DNA of 64,000 bases from Parahoeflea olei (GTDB lineage Bacteria; Pseudomonadota; Alphaproteobacteria; Rhizobiales; Rhizobiaceae). The notes below the pieces were generated by a model. The model had not been told where the DNA came from. It made no database searches and was given only the letters and a program-made list of their open reading frames with translations. The stretch's first letter is position 1; the number at the start of each line of letters is the position of its first letter. Position numbers and translations under genes: made by a program. Location of the stretch: NCBI RefSeq assembly GCF_001703635.1, contig NZ_LQZT01000007.1:20159-84158 (forward strand). Reading direction: 5' to 3'. Below are positions 8,844-18,071 of this stretch, one piece after another.

Positions 8844-9791
8844 TCAGTCAAAGCGCGCAGGCGCACACTTCACTTGCGCAATTTGGGAAGTATCCCGCCC
8901 GACGGCCGCGAAGTTGCGGGCCAGTTCCGCCACGGCGCCCTTGGGCGGGATGTCCTTGCGCGTGACCACGTGAAAATCGACGCTGAGCCCCTCTTCCGGG
9001 TAAGGCAGCGCCACCAGGTCGGCAAAGGGTGCGGCCGCGTGCAGCGGCAGGATGCCGGTGCCCAGCCCGGCCGCCACCGCCGTCAGCACGCCTTCCAGGC
9101 TGTCGCCATAGGCCGTGGCCCGGAGCGGCATGGAGCTTTCGAAGCGCGCGAACTCGTCGGTCGGAAAGGACCGGGCGACATAGGGCAGCGGCGAGGACGC
9201 CGTGCCGGGGCGCCAGGCCATGACCTTGTCGAAATCCGGGCAATGCCGGCTCACGAACAATGCGTGCTTCTCGATGAAGGCCAGTTGATAGGCCAGCGAG
9301 GCGAGCGGCGTGCGCAGGTTGGTAAAGCCGATGTCGAGCTTGCGGTCGCGCACCAGGAAGTCGATCGCCCGCACCGGGTGGACGCCGATGCGCAGGCTGT
9401 AGGGCCGTGCGCCATACCTGAAGCGCCTGAGGGCCGGAATGATCGGACAGTGCGGATTGGCGATGATGTTGTCGATGATGCCGATCTCGATCGGATGCGG
9501 CACCGACGCCCGCGTTGACTGCAGCCGCTCCTCGAAACTGTGCACGTCCTCCATGAACCGCCGCGTCGCGCGGTAGACGGCGTCGCCATCGGGGGTGATG
9601 CCGAAGCCGCCGCGCCCGCGGCGGCACAGCTTGAGCCCGAGGCGCGTTTCAAGCGCGGAGATGTCCCGCGTGACCGCCGAGAGGCTGATCCCCTTCGCCT
9701 CCGCCGCGGCAGAAAATCCGTCATGCTCGACGACATCGACAAACACGTTGAGGATCCGCAGATCGATGCTCGAAAGGGCAAAGCCACGCAT
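8844..9791 (-). CDS. LysR family transcriptional regulator
   Basis: A 315-residue LysR-type regulator: N-terminal winged helix-turn-helix (LRILNVFVDVVEHDGFSAAA, then KGISLSAVTRDISALETRLG) followed by a periplasmic-binding-protein-like effector domain from about residue 90. It is divergent from the ABC importer genes starting at 9924, with about 130 bp between them. By the usual LysR arrangement it probably controls that operon and perhaps the amidinotransferase gene immediately downstream of it. A GTG at 9809 would add six residues; neither start has a strong ribosome-binding site. Confidence 0.9.
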   Translation of the reverse strand: MRGFALSSIDLRILNVFVDVVEHDGFSAAAEAKGISLSAVTRDISALETRLGLKLCRRGRGGFGITPDGDAVYRATRRFMEDVHSFEERLQSTRASVPHPIEIGIIDNIIANPHCPIIPALRRFRYGARPYSLRIGVHPVRAIDFLVRDRKLDIGFTNLRTPLASLAYQLAFIEKHALFVSRHCPDFDKVMAWRPGTASSPLPYVARSFPTDEFARFESSMPLRATAYGDSLEGVLTAVAAGLGTGILPLHAAAPFADLVALPYPEEGLSVDFHVVTRKDIPPKGAVAELARNFAAVGRDTSQIAQVKCAPARFD

Positions 9792-9923
9792 GAGGTTCTT
9801 TCTGTTCACTTGACTGGATCAGCAACCATGCTAGCCAAATTTGCCGTTTATGGTCAATCTCGGCACGCCTAGCGTCCGGACCATACTGCCGATGCCACAC
9901 CACCCCCCAACATGGAGCCAGTC

Positions 9924-10751
9924 ATGAACAAGATCACCAGATTATTGGCCTGCGCAGCAGCTGTTTTCGCGACGACGGCCAGCCATGCGGAAGATCTGGA
10001 CAAAATTCGCTCGGAAGGACGCATCGTCGTGGCCACCGAGGCTGCCTTCGCCCCGTTCGAATTCGTTCAGGACGGCAAGATCGTCGGCTTCGGCTCGGAA
10101 TTGCTGAAGCAGGTTGCCGCCGATCTCGAGGTCGAGGTCGAACAGCTCGACCTGCCGTTCCAGGGCATTCTCGCGGGCCTGGCGGCCGGGCAGTATGACC
10201 TGGTGGCGACATCGGTCGCCATCAATCCTGAACGGGCGGCCACCTATGCCTTCACCCGGCCTTTCGCCGCCATCGAGAACGTGATCGTGACAGCGGCCGA
10301 CGCGGACGACATCACCTCCGTGGACGACCTCGCCGGAAAGCTGGTGGGGACCCAGCTCGGCAGTTCGACTGAAGCCGTTGCCCGCGACATCGACAAGATG
10401 CTCGCCGACAAGGGAGAAGGCTTCTCCGATCTGCGGCTCTACCAGACCTTCCCGGACACGGCCTTCGCTTTGCGTTCGGGCCAGGTCGATGCCATCATCG
10501 TGGCCAATCTGACGGCAGGCGAATTCATGGCCAGCGCGCCCGGCGAGTTCCGCGTTGCCGGCAGCTACGGCGATCCGGTGATGCTGTCCTGGGTGCTGCG
10601 CCCGGGCAATCCGGGCCTGCTGGGCAGCATCAACGGCACCATCGGCCGGCTTGCCGACAGCGGCGCCCTGGCCGAAATGCAGGAACGCTGGATTGGCGTC
10701 GCCACACCGGTTCCGGCAGAAAACTACCTGCCGGACGGCGCGGTTCAATAG
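9924..10751 (+). CDS. ABC transporter substrate-binding protein, polar amino-acid type
   Basis: A 275-residue periplasmic binding protein of the SBP_bac_3 family. A signal peptide (about residues 1-23, KITRLLACAAAVFATTASHA) precedes a domain with the typical IRSEGRIVVATEAAFAPFEF and LAAGQYDLVATSVAINPERA segments. The start at 9924 is chosen over the ATG at 9912 because GGAG lies 7 nt upstream and the signal peptide then begins MNKITR. It is first in an operon with two permeases and a hydrolase, so it presumably captures the substrate that the hydrolase later cleaves. Ligand unknown. Confidence 0.92.
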   Translation: MNKITRLLACAAAVFATTASHAEDLDKIRSEGRIVVATEAAFAPFEFVQDGKIVGFGSELLKQVAADLEVEVEQLDLPFQGILAGLAAGQYDLVATSVAINPERAATYAFTRPFAAIENVIVTAADADDITSVDDLAGKLVGTQLGSSTEAVARDIDKMLADKGEGFSDLRLYQTFPDTAFALRSGQVDAIIVANLTAGEFMASAPGEFRVAGSYGDPVMLSWVLRPGNPGLLGSINGTIGRLADSGALAEMQERWIGVATPVPAENYLPDGAVQ

Positions 10752-10775
10752 GGCTCGGGGCAAGGCGGCAGGCTT

Positions 10776-11444
10776 ATGGAATTCATCGTTCGGGTCCTGC
10801 AGACCCTTCCGTTGCTTCTTGATGGGCTTGCCGCCACCCTGGCGATCTGCCTGGCGGGCATGATCGCCGCCATCCTCCTCGCCGTGCCGCTGGTGCTGGC
10901 GCGGCGCTCCGATATAGGCCTGCTGCAGAAAGCAGCCTGGGCATGGGTCTCGCTGATGCGCGGCCTGCCGATCGTGATCCTGGTCTTCCTTCTCTATTTC
11001 GGCGTACCGGCGTTGCTCGGGCTGGGGCGGGTCTCCGCCTTCTGGGTGGGCGTGCTGGCACTCGCGCTCAACGGCAGTGCCTTCCTGAGCGAGATCCTGC
11101 GGGCCTCCATCGCCTCGGTCGGCCGCGGGCAATGGGATGCCGCGGCGAGCCTGGGGCTGAGCCCGGGCGTGACCTGGGCGAGAGTGATAGGACCACAGGC
11201 GCTGCGGATCGCGCTGCCTGCGATCGTCGGCGAGATGACATTCCTGGTCAAGGCGCCGCCGGTGCTGTCGCTGATCACCGTGGTCGATCTCACGCGGCGC
11301 TCGCAGCAGGTGGCGATGCAGACCTTCGATCCGCTGGTGCCGATGCTGGCGGCGGCCCTGCTCTATTTCGCGGTGCTGTACGCCCTGTCCGAATTGTCAC
11401 GGCTTCTGGAGCGCCGGCTGGCGCTGGTGGAGCACCGGGCATGA
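10776..11444 (+). CDS. Amino-acid ABC transporter permease (His/Glu/Gln/Arg type), subunit 1
   Basis: A 222-residue inner-membrane permease with about five transmembrane helices. The family signature LSEILRASIASVGRGQWDAAASLGLSP is the EAA-type loop that docks on the ATPase. It starts 24 bp after the binding-protein gene and overlaps the next permease by 4 bp (11441-11444), so the two subunits are translationally coupled and probably form a heterodimeric channel. Confidence 0.92.
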   Translation: MEFIVRVLQTLPLLLDGLAATLAICLAGMIAAILLAVPLVLARRSDIGLLQKAAWAWVSLMRGLPIVILVFLLYFGVPALLGLGRVSAFWVGVLALALNGSAFLSEILRASIASVGRGQWDAAASLGLSPGVTWARVIGPQALRIALPAIVGEMTFLVKAPPVLSLITVVDLTRRSQQVAMQTFDPLVPMLAAALLYFAVLYALSELSRLLERRLALVEHRA

Positions 11445-12100
11445 CCGAGTTCCTCGCCGTCAACGGAACCCAGATCCTGGAAGGGTTCTGGAACACGATC
11501 CGGATCGTGCTGTCCGGTTTCGTTCTGGGCGCCCTGATCGGCGCGCCGCTGGGGCTTGCCCGGCAAGGCCGGCATGCGCTGCCGCGGATCATCGCCGGCG
11601 CCTATGTCGAGGCGATCCGCAACACCCCGTTCCTGATCCAGGCGAGCCTGCTGTTCGCCTTTGCCGGCGTGCTGCGGCTGCGGCTGCCGATGGAGATGCT
11701 CGGCATCACCGCCGTTGCGCTCTATACCGCCGCTTACATGGCCGAGATCGTGCGCGGCGCCCTGCTCGCCATCCCCGCAGGCCAGTGGGAAGCGGCCGAT
11801 GCGCTGGGCCTCGGCAAGGCCCAGGCCTTCCGGCTGGTGGTGTTGCCGCAACTGATGCCCTTCGCGCTGCCGGCGAGCACCAACCTGTTTGCCACGGTGA
11901 CCAAGGAATCGGCCTTTCTTTCGGCGCTTTCGGTGGCTGAACTGACCTTTGCGGGTCAGGTCGTGATCGCCCGCACCTTCGCCGTCTTCGAGGTCTGGGC
12001 GCTGGTGGGCGCGCTGTACCTGATGTTCATCCTCGCCCTGTTTGCCGTCTCCGAAAGGCTCGAGCGGCATTTCGCCTGGGCCCGACACTCCCGTAGCTGA
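11441..12100 (+). CDS. Amino-acid ABC transporter permease, subunit 2
   Basis: A 219-residue permease of the same family, with the docking loop MAEIVRGALLAIPAGQWEAA followed by ALGLGKAQAFRLVVLPQ. The start at 11441 is fixed by the ATGA overlap with the preceding permease; a longer open frame upstream in this register is only a shadow of that gene. No gene for the cognate ATP-binding subunit is present between 9924 and 13322, which is unusual for this transporter class. The ATPase must be supplied from elsewhere or shared. Confidence 0.92.
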   Translation: MTEFLAVNGTQILEGFWNTIRIVLSGFVLGALIGAPLGLARQGRHALPRIIAGAYVEAIRNTPFLIQASLLFAFAGVLRLRLPMEMLGITAVALYTAAYMAEIVRGALLAIPAGQWEAADALGLGKAQAFRLVVLPQLMPFALPASTNLFATVTKESAFLSALSVAELTFAGQVVIARTFAVFEVWALVGALYLMFILALFAVSERLERHFAWARHSRS

Positions 12101-12110
12101 GGTTGCCGAC

Positions 12111-13322
12111 ATGAAACCCATTCCCGTGAACCCGGACCGGCTTCTGGCCGAGCTTGCAGAACTCAGGCGCTTCGGCGCCCAGGGAAAGGGCGTGGCGCGG
12201 ATGGCCTTTTCGGAGCCGGATCTTGCTTCCCGCGCCCTGCTTGCCGAGCGCATGCGGGACGCAGGACTCGAAGTCACGGTCGATGCCTGCGGCAACCTGT
12301 TCGGCATCCCCCCGGGGGTCGGGCCGTGCCTGCTGATCGGATCGCACAGCGACACCCAGCCGCTGGGCGGGTGGCTCGACGGGATCTATGGCGTGCTCTG
12401 CGGCCTGGAGGTCGCGCGAGCATCGCTCGAGAGCGGCGGGCCGCGGGTGGCGGTGGTGTCGTTCCAGGACGAGGAAGGACGCTTCGGCGGGCTGACCGGA
12501 AGTGCTGTCTGGGCCGGCGTCATGCCGCTTGCAGAGGCCGATGCCCTGCACGACGCCGAAGGTGCGCGTTTCGCAGACGCACGCTGCACGGTCGGGCGGA
12601 TCGCCCCCGTGGCGGAGGTTCCGGCCGGGCGGTTCTCGGCCTATCTGGAAGCGCATATCGAACAGGGACCGGTGCTGGACCAGTCGAACGAAGCCATCGG
12701 CGTGGTGGAGGCGATCGTCGGCATGCGCGGCTTCACCCTGCGGTTTGTCGGGCAGGCCAACCATGCCGGAACCACGCCGATGCATCTTCGCCGCGATGCG
12801 CTCCGCGCCGCCGCACAGTTCATCCGCGATCTCGAAGAGGCCTTCGCGCCGCATGTGACGGAGAAGACCGTCTGGACACACGGCCATCTCGCGGTCGAGC
12901 CCAATGCGGCCTCGATCGTTCCGGGAAAGGCGAGCCTGTCGGTGCAGATGCGCGATCCCGACAGCGACCGTCTCGAGACGCTGATGGCGATCGCGCTGGA
13001 ACTGGCCGAGACGATCGCCCGCGACCGCGAGCTTGCCCTGGAGATCGAGCAAGGCCCGCGATTTGAGCCGGTGCCGATGTCGCAAGCCCTTGTCGCTGCG
13101 ATCACCGCGGCGGCGGAGACCCATGCTGCCGGTGCCTGGCGGCGGATGCCGTCCGGCGCGCTTCACGACGCTTCCAACGTGGCGCAGGTCCTGCCGGTGG
13201 GCATGATGTTCGTGCCCTCGATCGGCGGCATCAGCCACAATCCCGACGAAGACACGGCGCCGGAGCATCTGGTGAGGGGGCTGGTCACGCTCGCCGACGC
13301 GGCCGGCCGCCTCGCCTCCTGA
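12111..13322 (+). CDS. M20 family Zn-dependent hydrolase (N-carbamoyl-L-amino-acid hydrolase / allantoate amidohydrolase type)
   Basis: A 403-residue cytoplasmic amidohydrolase of the hydantoinase/carbamoylase subfamily. Metal-binding positions are visible: His79 in IGSHSDTQPLGG, Asp90 in GGWLDGIYGV, the catalytic and bridging glutamates in FQDEEGRFGG near 118, His in EAHIEQGPVL, and the C-terminal ISHNPDEDT. Family members remove carbamoyl or ureido groups from amino acids. The start at 12111 follows GAGG with 8-nt spacing and lies 10 bp after the permease stop; the open frame extends further upstream but overlaps the permease. It ends the importer operon and likely processes the imported compound. 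Confidence 0.9.
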   Translation: MKPIPVNPDRLLAELAELRRFGAQGKGVARMAFSEPDLASRALLAERMRDAGLEVTVDACGNLFGIPPGVGPCLLIGSHSDTQPLGGWLDGIYGVLCGLEVARASLESGGPRVAVVSFQDEEGRFGGLTGSAVWAGVMPLAEADALHDAEGARFADARCTVGRIAPVAEVPAGRFSAYLEAHIEQGPVLDQSNEAIGVVEAIVGMRGFTLRFVGQANHAGTTPMHLRRDALRAAAQFIRDLEEAFAPHVTEKTVWTHGHLAVEPNAASIVPGKASLSVQMRDPDSDRLETLMAIALELAETIARDRELALEIEQGPRFEPVPMSQALVAAITAAAETHAAGAWRRMPSGALHDASNVAQVLPVGMMFVPSIGGISHNPDEDTAPEHLVRGLVTLADAAGRLAS

Positions 13323-13353
13323 TCGCGCCTCGCGCACGCACCCGCGGGAAGGG

Positions 13354-14637
13354 TCAGAAGCCGCTCGCCTGCGGCAGCCAGGACGACAGCGCCGGCGCCA
13401 GTGTCAGCAGCATCAGCACGATCAGGTGCGCGATCATGAAGGGCGGCATCTCCCTGACAAGTTCGCCCACGTCGAGCTTGACCGTCGAGGAGATGACGAA
13501 CAGCAACGCCCCGACCGGGGGCGTGACCAGCCCGATGGTCAGGTTGACGATCACGATCATGGCGAACTGGAACGGGTCGATGCCGAGGCTCAGGGCGATC
13601 GGCGAGAGGATCGGCACCAGCACCATCACCCCGGGCAGCGGGTCCATGAACATGCCGAACAGGATCAGCAGCAGGTTGACGGCGAGCAGGAACACGATCG
13701 GGCTCAGGTTCCAGGCCGTGATGAGTTCGGCGAGCGTCTGCGGCACGCTTTCGATGATGAGAACCCAGGCGAAGGCGCGCGCGGCGGCAAGGATGAGGAG
13801 CACCGAGACGCTGACAAGCGCGGCGCGCAGGACGATCGCCGGCAGGTCGCGCGGCTTCAGCGACCGGTAGACGAAGCCGCCGCACAGCAAGGCGTAGAAG
13901 ACCGCCACCACCGAGGCTTCGGTGGGCGTGAAGACGCCGCCGCGGATGCCGCCGATGATGATGCCGACCAGCACCAGGGCGGGAATGGCCATGACCGTGG
14001 TGCGCACCATTTCGGGGAAGGAGGGCCTGGGTTCGCTCGCGCGGTAACCGCGCCGGCGGCAGACATGCCAGTTGGCGGCACACAGCATTACCGTCATCAG
14101 AAGCCCCGGAAGGATGCCGGCCATGAACAGCCCGCCGACCGAGACTTCGTTGACCTGCATGGCGTAGAGAATCATGATGATCGAGGGCGGGATGATCGGG
14201 CCGATCACCGCGCTCGATGCGGTCAGCGCGCCGGCATAGGATTTGTCGTAACCGCTTCGTTCCATCATCCGCACCATCATCGCGCCCGGACCGGCGGCGT
14301 CGGCGAGCGCAGAGCCGGAAATGCCCGCGAACATCGTCGACGACAGCACATTGGCATAGCCCAGACCACCCCGCAGATGGCCCACGAACTGGGACGCGAA
14401 GCGCAGCAGGACGATGGTCATCGCGCCGCCCGTCATCAGTTCGGCGGCCAGGATGAAGAACGGCACCGCCATCAGCGGAAAACTGTCGAGGCCGGAGAAC
14501 ATCTCCTTGATCACGACGAGCATCGGATAGCTCGATCCGAACAGGACGGCGAGCGCGGCCGAGATCGCAAGCGAAAACGCCACCGGCACGCCGATGACGA
14601 GAAGCCCGAAGAAGGAAATGAACAGGATCGTCACCAT
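13354..14637 (-). CDS. dctM: TRAP transporter large permease (DctM)
   Basis: A 427-residue, about 12-helix membrane protein of the TRAP DctM family that couples solute uptake to the sodium gradient. Typical segments are GLDSFPLMAVPFFILAAEL near residue 48, MFAGISGSALADAAGPGAMM near 103 and IGPIIPPSIIMILYA near 145. It is the last gene of a minus-strand ilvD-dctP-dctQ-dctM unit and follows dctQ by about 24 bp. It converges with the M20 hydrolase gene. Confidence 0.95.
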   Translation of the reverse strand: MVTILFISFFGLLVIGVPVAFSLAISAALAVLFGSSYPMLVVIKEMFSGLDSFPLMAVPFFILAAELMTGGAMTIVLLRFASQFVGHLRGGLGYANVLSSTMFAGISGSALADAAGPGAMMVRMMERSGYDKSYAGALTASSAVIGPIIPPSIIMILYAMQVNEVSVGGLFMAGILPGLLMTVMLCAANWHVCRRRGYRASEPRPSFPEMVRTTVMAIPALVLVGIIIGGIRGGVFTPTEASVVAVFYALLCGGFVYRSLKPRDLPAIVLRAALVSVSVLLILAAARAFAWVLIIESVPQTLAELITAWNLSPIVFLLAVNLLLILFGMFMDPLPGVMVLVPILSPIALSLGIDPFQFAMIVIVNLTIGLVTPPVGALLFVISSTVKLDVGELVREMPPFMIAHLIVLMLLTLAPALSSWLPQASGF

Positions 14638-14661
14638 CGGCTTATCCGGATATCGTCCATG

Positions 14662-15159
14662 CTAGCCCCCGCCTGCCGGACGGTCGTCAGCGCTTCCGCC
14701 CGTCGCCACATAGTGCCGGAGCACGAGCAGGAAGTGGACGATCAGCAACGCAAAGCCGACCGGCATGGCCGCATAGATGAAGTGAAAGGGGACCCGCGTC
14801 GCGGGCGTCAACTGCCGCCCCATGCGCGTCATGTAGTCATGGCCGAACCAGACCATGCCGGCGAAGAAGCCGAGCAGGATCATGGCAACGACGATGCGCA
14901 GCGCGCGCTTTACCGGGGGCGGGACGAGGTCATGCAGATTGGTGATCGCCACATGTCCGCCCGCCCGCAGCACCAACCCCGCGCCGACAAACGTCATCCA
15001 GATCATCAGATAACGCGCGACCTCCTCCGCCCAGATGAGCGAATAGTTGGTCAGATAACGCAGGGCGACATTGGTGAAGACGATCACCGTCATGGCCGCC
15101 AGGATCAGCAGCACGAGCCATTCATTGACCCTGACAAATTGGCGCTCGAACATTTGCAT
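14662..15159 (-). CDS. dctQ: TRAP transporter small permease (DctQ)
   Basis: A 165-residue four-helix protein; the LLILAAMTVIVFTNVALRYL helix and WAEEVARYLMIWMTFVGAGL are the DctQ signature. It pairs with the DctM subunit encoded just downstream and separates from the dctP gene upstream by 76 bp. The first ATG (15159) is used; a second ATG two codons on is equally possible. Confidence 0.92.
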   Translation of the reverse strand: MQMFERQFVRVNEWLVLLILAAMTVIVFTNVALRYLTNYSLIWAEEVARYLMIWMTFVGAGLVLRAGGHVAITNLHDLVPPPVKRALRIVVAMILLGFFAGMVWFGHDYMTRMGRQLTPATRVPFHFIYAAMPVGFALLIVHFLLVLRHYVATGGSADDRPAGGG

Positions 15160-15235
15160 CGTGTCTCACCTTGAAAAGAGAGCCGGCACGCGCGGAGGCG
15201 TGCCGGCAGCACCTGCGGGCGGTCGGCGCAGGGCG

Positions 15236-16228
15236 TTATTCGGTGGCGATGATCCGATCGACCAGGTCCTTGCCATACGTGCCGTAATACTGCTCGTAGG
15301 CAGTTTCCAGCGCCCCCTGAAATGCCGCCTTCTGCTCCTTGCTGAGTTCCCCGACGGTCATGCCTTCGGCCTTGAGCTGTTCGACGCCTGAGCTTTCGAC
15401 ACCGTCGACGAAAGCGCGCATCGCCGCGACGGCTTCGGTCGCGCCCTTGCGGAAGATCTCCCGGTCTTCCTCGGACAGGCCGTCCCAGAACGGCCGCGAA
15501 ACGAGGAACACGGTCGGCGAATAGACATGGCCTGAGAGGGTGAGATAGGTCTGGACTTCGGAAAGCTTGGCCGAGGTGATCACCGACAGCGGGTTTTCCT
15601 GGCCGTCGATCGTGCCCTGCTCAAGCGCGCCGATGACCTCCGGCCAGGCCATCGGCGTGGGCGCGGCTCCGAGCGTCTCGAAGGCGGTGATGTGCGTGGG
15701 GTTCTCCATCGTCCGCAGCTTCAGGCCGGAGATGTCCGCCGGGGTTTCGATGGCGTTGCGGTTGTTGGTGATGTGGCGGAAGCCCTGCTCGCCCCAGGCG
15801 ATGGCGACCAGCCCGACATCGTCGAACTTCTTGAGGATCTCCTGCCCCACCGGTCCGTCGAGAACCCGGCGCGCATGGCCGAGGTCGCGGAACAGGAACG
15901 GAATGTCGAAGACCCCGGCTTCCGGCACGAAATTGGACAGGGTGCCGGATGAGACGATCGTCGTTTCGACGGTGCCGAGCTGAACGCCCTCGATCACTTC
16001 CCGCTCGCCGCCCAGGCCCGAGGACGGAAAATGCCGGAAGGCGTAACGCCCTTCGCTCTCCGCCTCCACGAATTCCTGCCACCGTGCGGCCGCGACCCCG
16101 TAATGCGATGTCGGCGCCAGCGCGTAGCCGAGCTTGATTTCCTGTTGCGCGGATGCCGCCGTGGCGAGCCCCCACAGCGTCGCCGCGGCAAGCGTGGCGC
16201 GCACGAACTGCCTTCCTGTCTTGAGCAT
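15236..16228 (-). CDS. dctP: TRAP transporter solute-binding protein (DctP)
   Basis: A 330-residue periplasmic solute receptor. The signal peptide ends near residue 27 (LATAASAQQEIKLGY). GLKLRTMENPTHITAFETLG and MAWPEVIGALEQGTIDGQEN carry the conserved arginine and asparagine/glutamate region of DctP proteins that bind carboxylates. The start at 16228 is supported by GGAGGAGAAAGATC directly upstream; a longer frame upstream overlaps the intergenic region and ilvD and is not used. The preference for organic or sugar acids fits the adjacent dehydratase. Confidence 0.94.
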   Translation of the reverse strand: MLKTGRQFVRATLAAATLWGLATAASAQQEIKLGYALAPTSHYGVAAARWQEFVEAESEGRYAFRHFPSSGLGGEREVIEGVQLGTVETTIVSSGTLSNFVPEAGVFDIPFLFRDLGHARRVLDGPVGQEILKKFDDVGLVAIAWGEQGFRHITNNRNAIETPADISGLKLRTMENPTHITAFETLGAAPTPMAWPEVIGALEQGTIDGQENPLSVITSAKLSEVQTYLTLSGHVYSPTVFLVSRPFWDGLSEEDREIFRKGATEAVAAMRAFVDGVESSGVEQLKAEGMTVGELSKEQKAAFQGALETAYEQYYGTYGKDLVDRIIATE

Positions 16229-16283
16229 GATCTTTCTCCTCCCTGTGTGTGATGTGTGGACGGGGCGTCCCCGGGCGCCCCTG

Positions 16284-17957
16284 CTATCCGGTGACGGCTC
16301 CCTCGTTGGCGGGGCTTGCAAGCGCGGCGAACTTGGCCAGCACGCCGCGCGTGTAGCGCGGTGCCGGCTGGCGCCACGCGCGCCGTCGCCGATCGATCTC
16401 TTCTGCCGGCACGTCGAGCTGAAGCAGGCGGCGATCGGCATCGATGGTGATCTGGTCGCCCTCCTCGACCAGCGCGATCGTTCCGCCGACAAAGGCCTCC
16501 GGCGTGACATGGCCGACGAGCATGCCCCAGGACCCGCCGGAAAAGCGGCCGTCGGTGATCAGGCCGACCTTGTCACCGAGCCCGCGGCCGACAATCGCCG
16601 AGGTCGGCGCGAGCATTTCTGGCATGCCGGGACCGCCCTTCGGACCGAGATAGCGCAGCACCAGCACGTCGCCGGGCCGGATCGCACCGGACAGGATGGC
16701 GTCGAGTGCGGACTGCTCGTCATTGAAGACACGCGCCGGGCCGGTGATCGAGGTCGATTTCAGGCCGGTGATCTTGGCGACCGCGCCGCCCTCGGCGAGA
16801 TTGCCGCGCAGGATCGCCAGATGGCCTTCCTGGTAGAGCGGGGCATCGACCGGGCGCACCACATCCTGACCTTCGGGCGGGTGGTCGGGCACATCGGCGA
16901 GTTCGTCCGCAATCGTCCTGCCGGTGATCGTCATGCAGCCGGGATTGAGCAGGCCGGCATTGAGCAAGAGTTTGAGCACCTGGGGAACGCCGCCCTGCCG
17001 GTGCAGGTCGACCGCCATGTAACGCCCGGAGGGCTTGAGGTCGCAGATGACCGGCACCTTCTTGCGGATGCGCTCGAAATCATCGAGCGTCCACTCGACT
17101 TCGGCAGCATGACAGATGGCGAGATAGTGCAACACGGCATTGGTCGAGCCACCGGTCGCCATCACCAGCGCGATGGCATTCTCGACGCTTTCGCGGGTGA
17201 TGATGTCGCGCGGCCTGATGCCCTTCCTGACCGCTTCGACCAGCACGGTGGCCGACGCCGCCGCCGACGAGCGTTTCTCCTCATCGACATTGGCCATCAG
17301 CGAGGAACCGAGCAGCGACATGCCCAGCGCCTCGAAGGACGAACTCATCGTGTTGGCCGTGTACATGCCGCCACAGGCGCCGGTGCTCGGACAGGCGTGC
17401 CGTTCGATGCCGTCGAAATCCTCCTGGCTCATGTGGCCCGCCTTGATCGCGCCGACCGCCTCGAAGGCCGAGACGATCGACAGGTCGTTGCCCTTCCAGT
17501 TCCCCGGCTTGATGGTGCCGCCATAGACATAGACCGCCGGCACGTTCGCCCGTGCGATCCCGATCATGCCGCCGGGCTTGTTCTTGTCGCAGCCGCCGAT
17601 CACGAGAACGCCGTCCATCCACTGTCCCTGGACGGTGGTTTCAACGCAATCGGCAATCACCTCGCGCGAGACGAGGGAGTACTTCATGCCTTCGGTGCCC
17701 ATCGACATGCCATCGGAGATGGTGGGGACGCCGAACATCTGGGGATTGGCGCCGGCAGCCCTGATCGCATCCGCTGCGGCATCAGCCAGCGGCTGAAGCC
17801 CGGCATTGCAGGGCGTGATGGTCGAGTGCCCGTTGGCGATCCCGATCATGGGCTTGTCGAAATCCTCGCTGCGATAGCCGAGTGCCCGGAACATCGCGCG
17901 ATTGGGCGAGCGTTCGACGCCTTTGGTGATCATGCTCGATCGCAGGTCCTGCGGCAC
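16284..17957 (-). CDS. ilvD: Dihydroxy-acid dehydratase (IlvD/Edd family)
   Basis: A 557-residue Fe-S dehydratase closely resembling the IlvD group of about 557 residues. Cluster-ligand cysteines are in STITPCNAG (Cys50), [10 protein letters not shown] (near 122) and [15 protein letters not shown] (near 193). The enzyme removes water from 2,3-dihydroxy acids, as in valine/isoleucine synthesis. I use a GTG start at 17957, preceded by GGAGGG; an in-frame TTG at 18008 has no such site. The gene heads a TRAP-transporter unit and is divergent from a LysR gene, which suggests a catabolic sugar-acid dehydratase or a secondary copy. Sequence alone favours true IlvD. Confidence 0.88.
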   Translation of the reverse strand: MPQDLRSSMITKGVERSPNRAMFRALGYRSEDFDKPMIGIANGHSTITPCNAGLQPLADAAADAIRAAGANPQMFGVPTISDGMSMGTEGMKYSLVSREVIADCVETTVQGQWMDGVLVIGGCDKNKPGGMIGIARANVPAVYVYGGTIKPGNWKGNDLSIVSAFEAVGAIKAGHMSQEDFDGIERHACPSTGACGGMYTANTMSSSFEALGMSLLGSSLMANVDEEKRSSAAASATVLVEAVRKGIRPRDIITRESVENAIALVMATGGSTNAVLHYLAICHAAEVEWTLDDFERIRKKVPVICDLKPSGRYMAVDLHRQGGVPQVLKLLLNAGLLNPGCMTITGRTIADELADVPDHPPEGQDVVRPVDAPLYQEGHLAILRGNLAEGGAVAKITGLKSTSITGPARVFNDEQSALDAILSGAIRPGDVLVLRYLGPKGGPGMPEMLAPTSAIVGRGLGDKVGLITDGRFSGGSWGMLVGHVTPEAFVGGTIALVEEGDQITIDADRRLLQLDVPAEEIDRRRRAWRQPAPRYTRGVLAKFAALASPANEGAVTG

Positions 17958-18027
17958 TGGCTGCCCTCCCTCGGCTGGCTGGTGAGCCAAAGCATAAGCG
18001 GCAACCAAGTAATTCTGGAAATAGATT

Positions 18028-18039
18028 TATCATATGATA
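18028..18039. promoter_or_regulatory. AT-rich palindrome in the ilvD/lysR divergent promoter region
   Basis: The 114 bp between the ilvD GTG and the LysR ATG holds a perfect 12-bp palindrome TATCATATGATA in an AT-rich stretch that stands out from the GC-rich surroundings. LysR regulators bind imperfect dyads of the T-N11-A type in such divergent regions, so this is a candidate site for the LysR protein encoded at 18072. The assignment is inference from position and symmetry. Confidence 0.4.
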
Positions 18040-18071
18040 TTAGGTCGTATTGCATATTAATCGAGATACTC

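Noticed and set aside
16134..18071. Long plus-strand extension in front of the LysR gene (total 950 codons)
   Set aside because: It is antisense to dctP and ilvD; the LysR protein starts normally at 18072.
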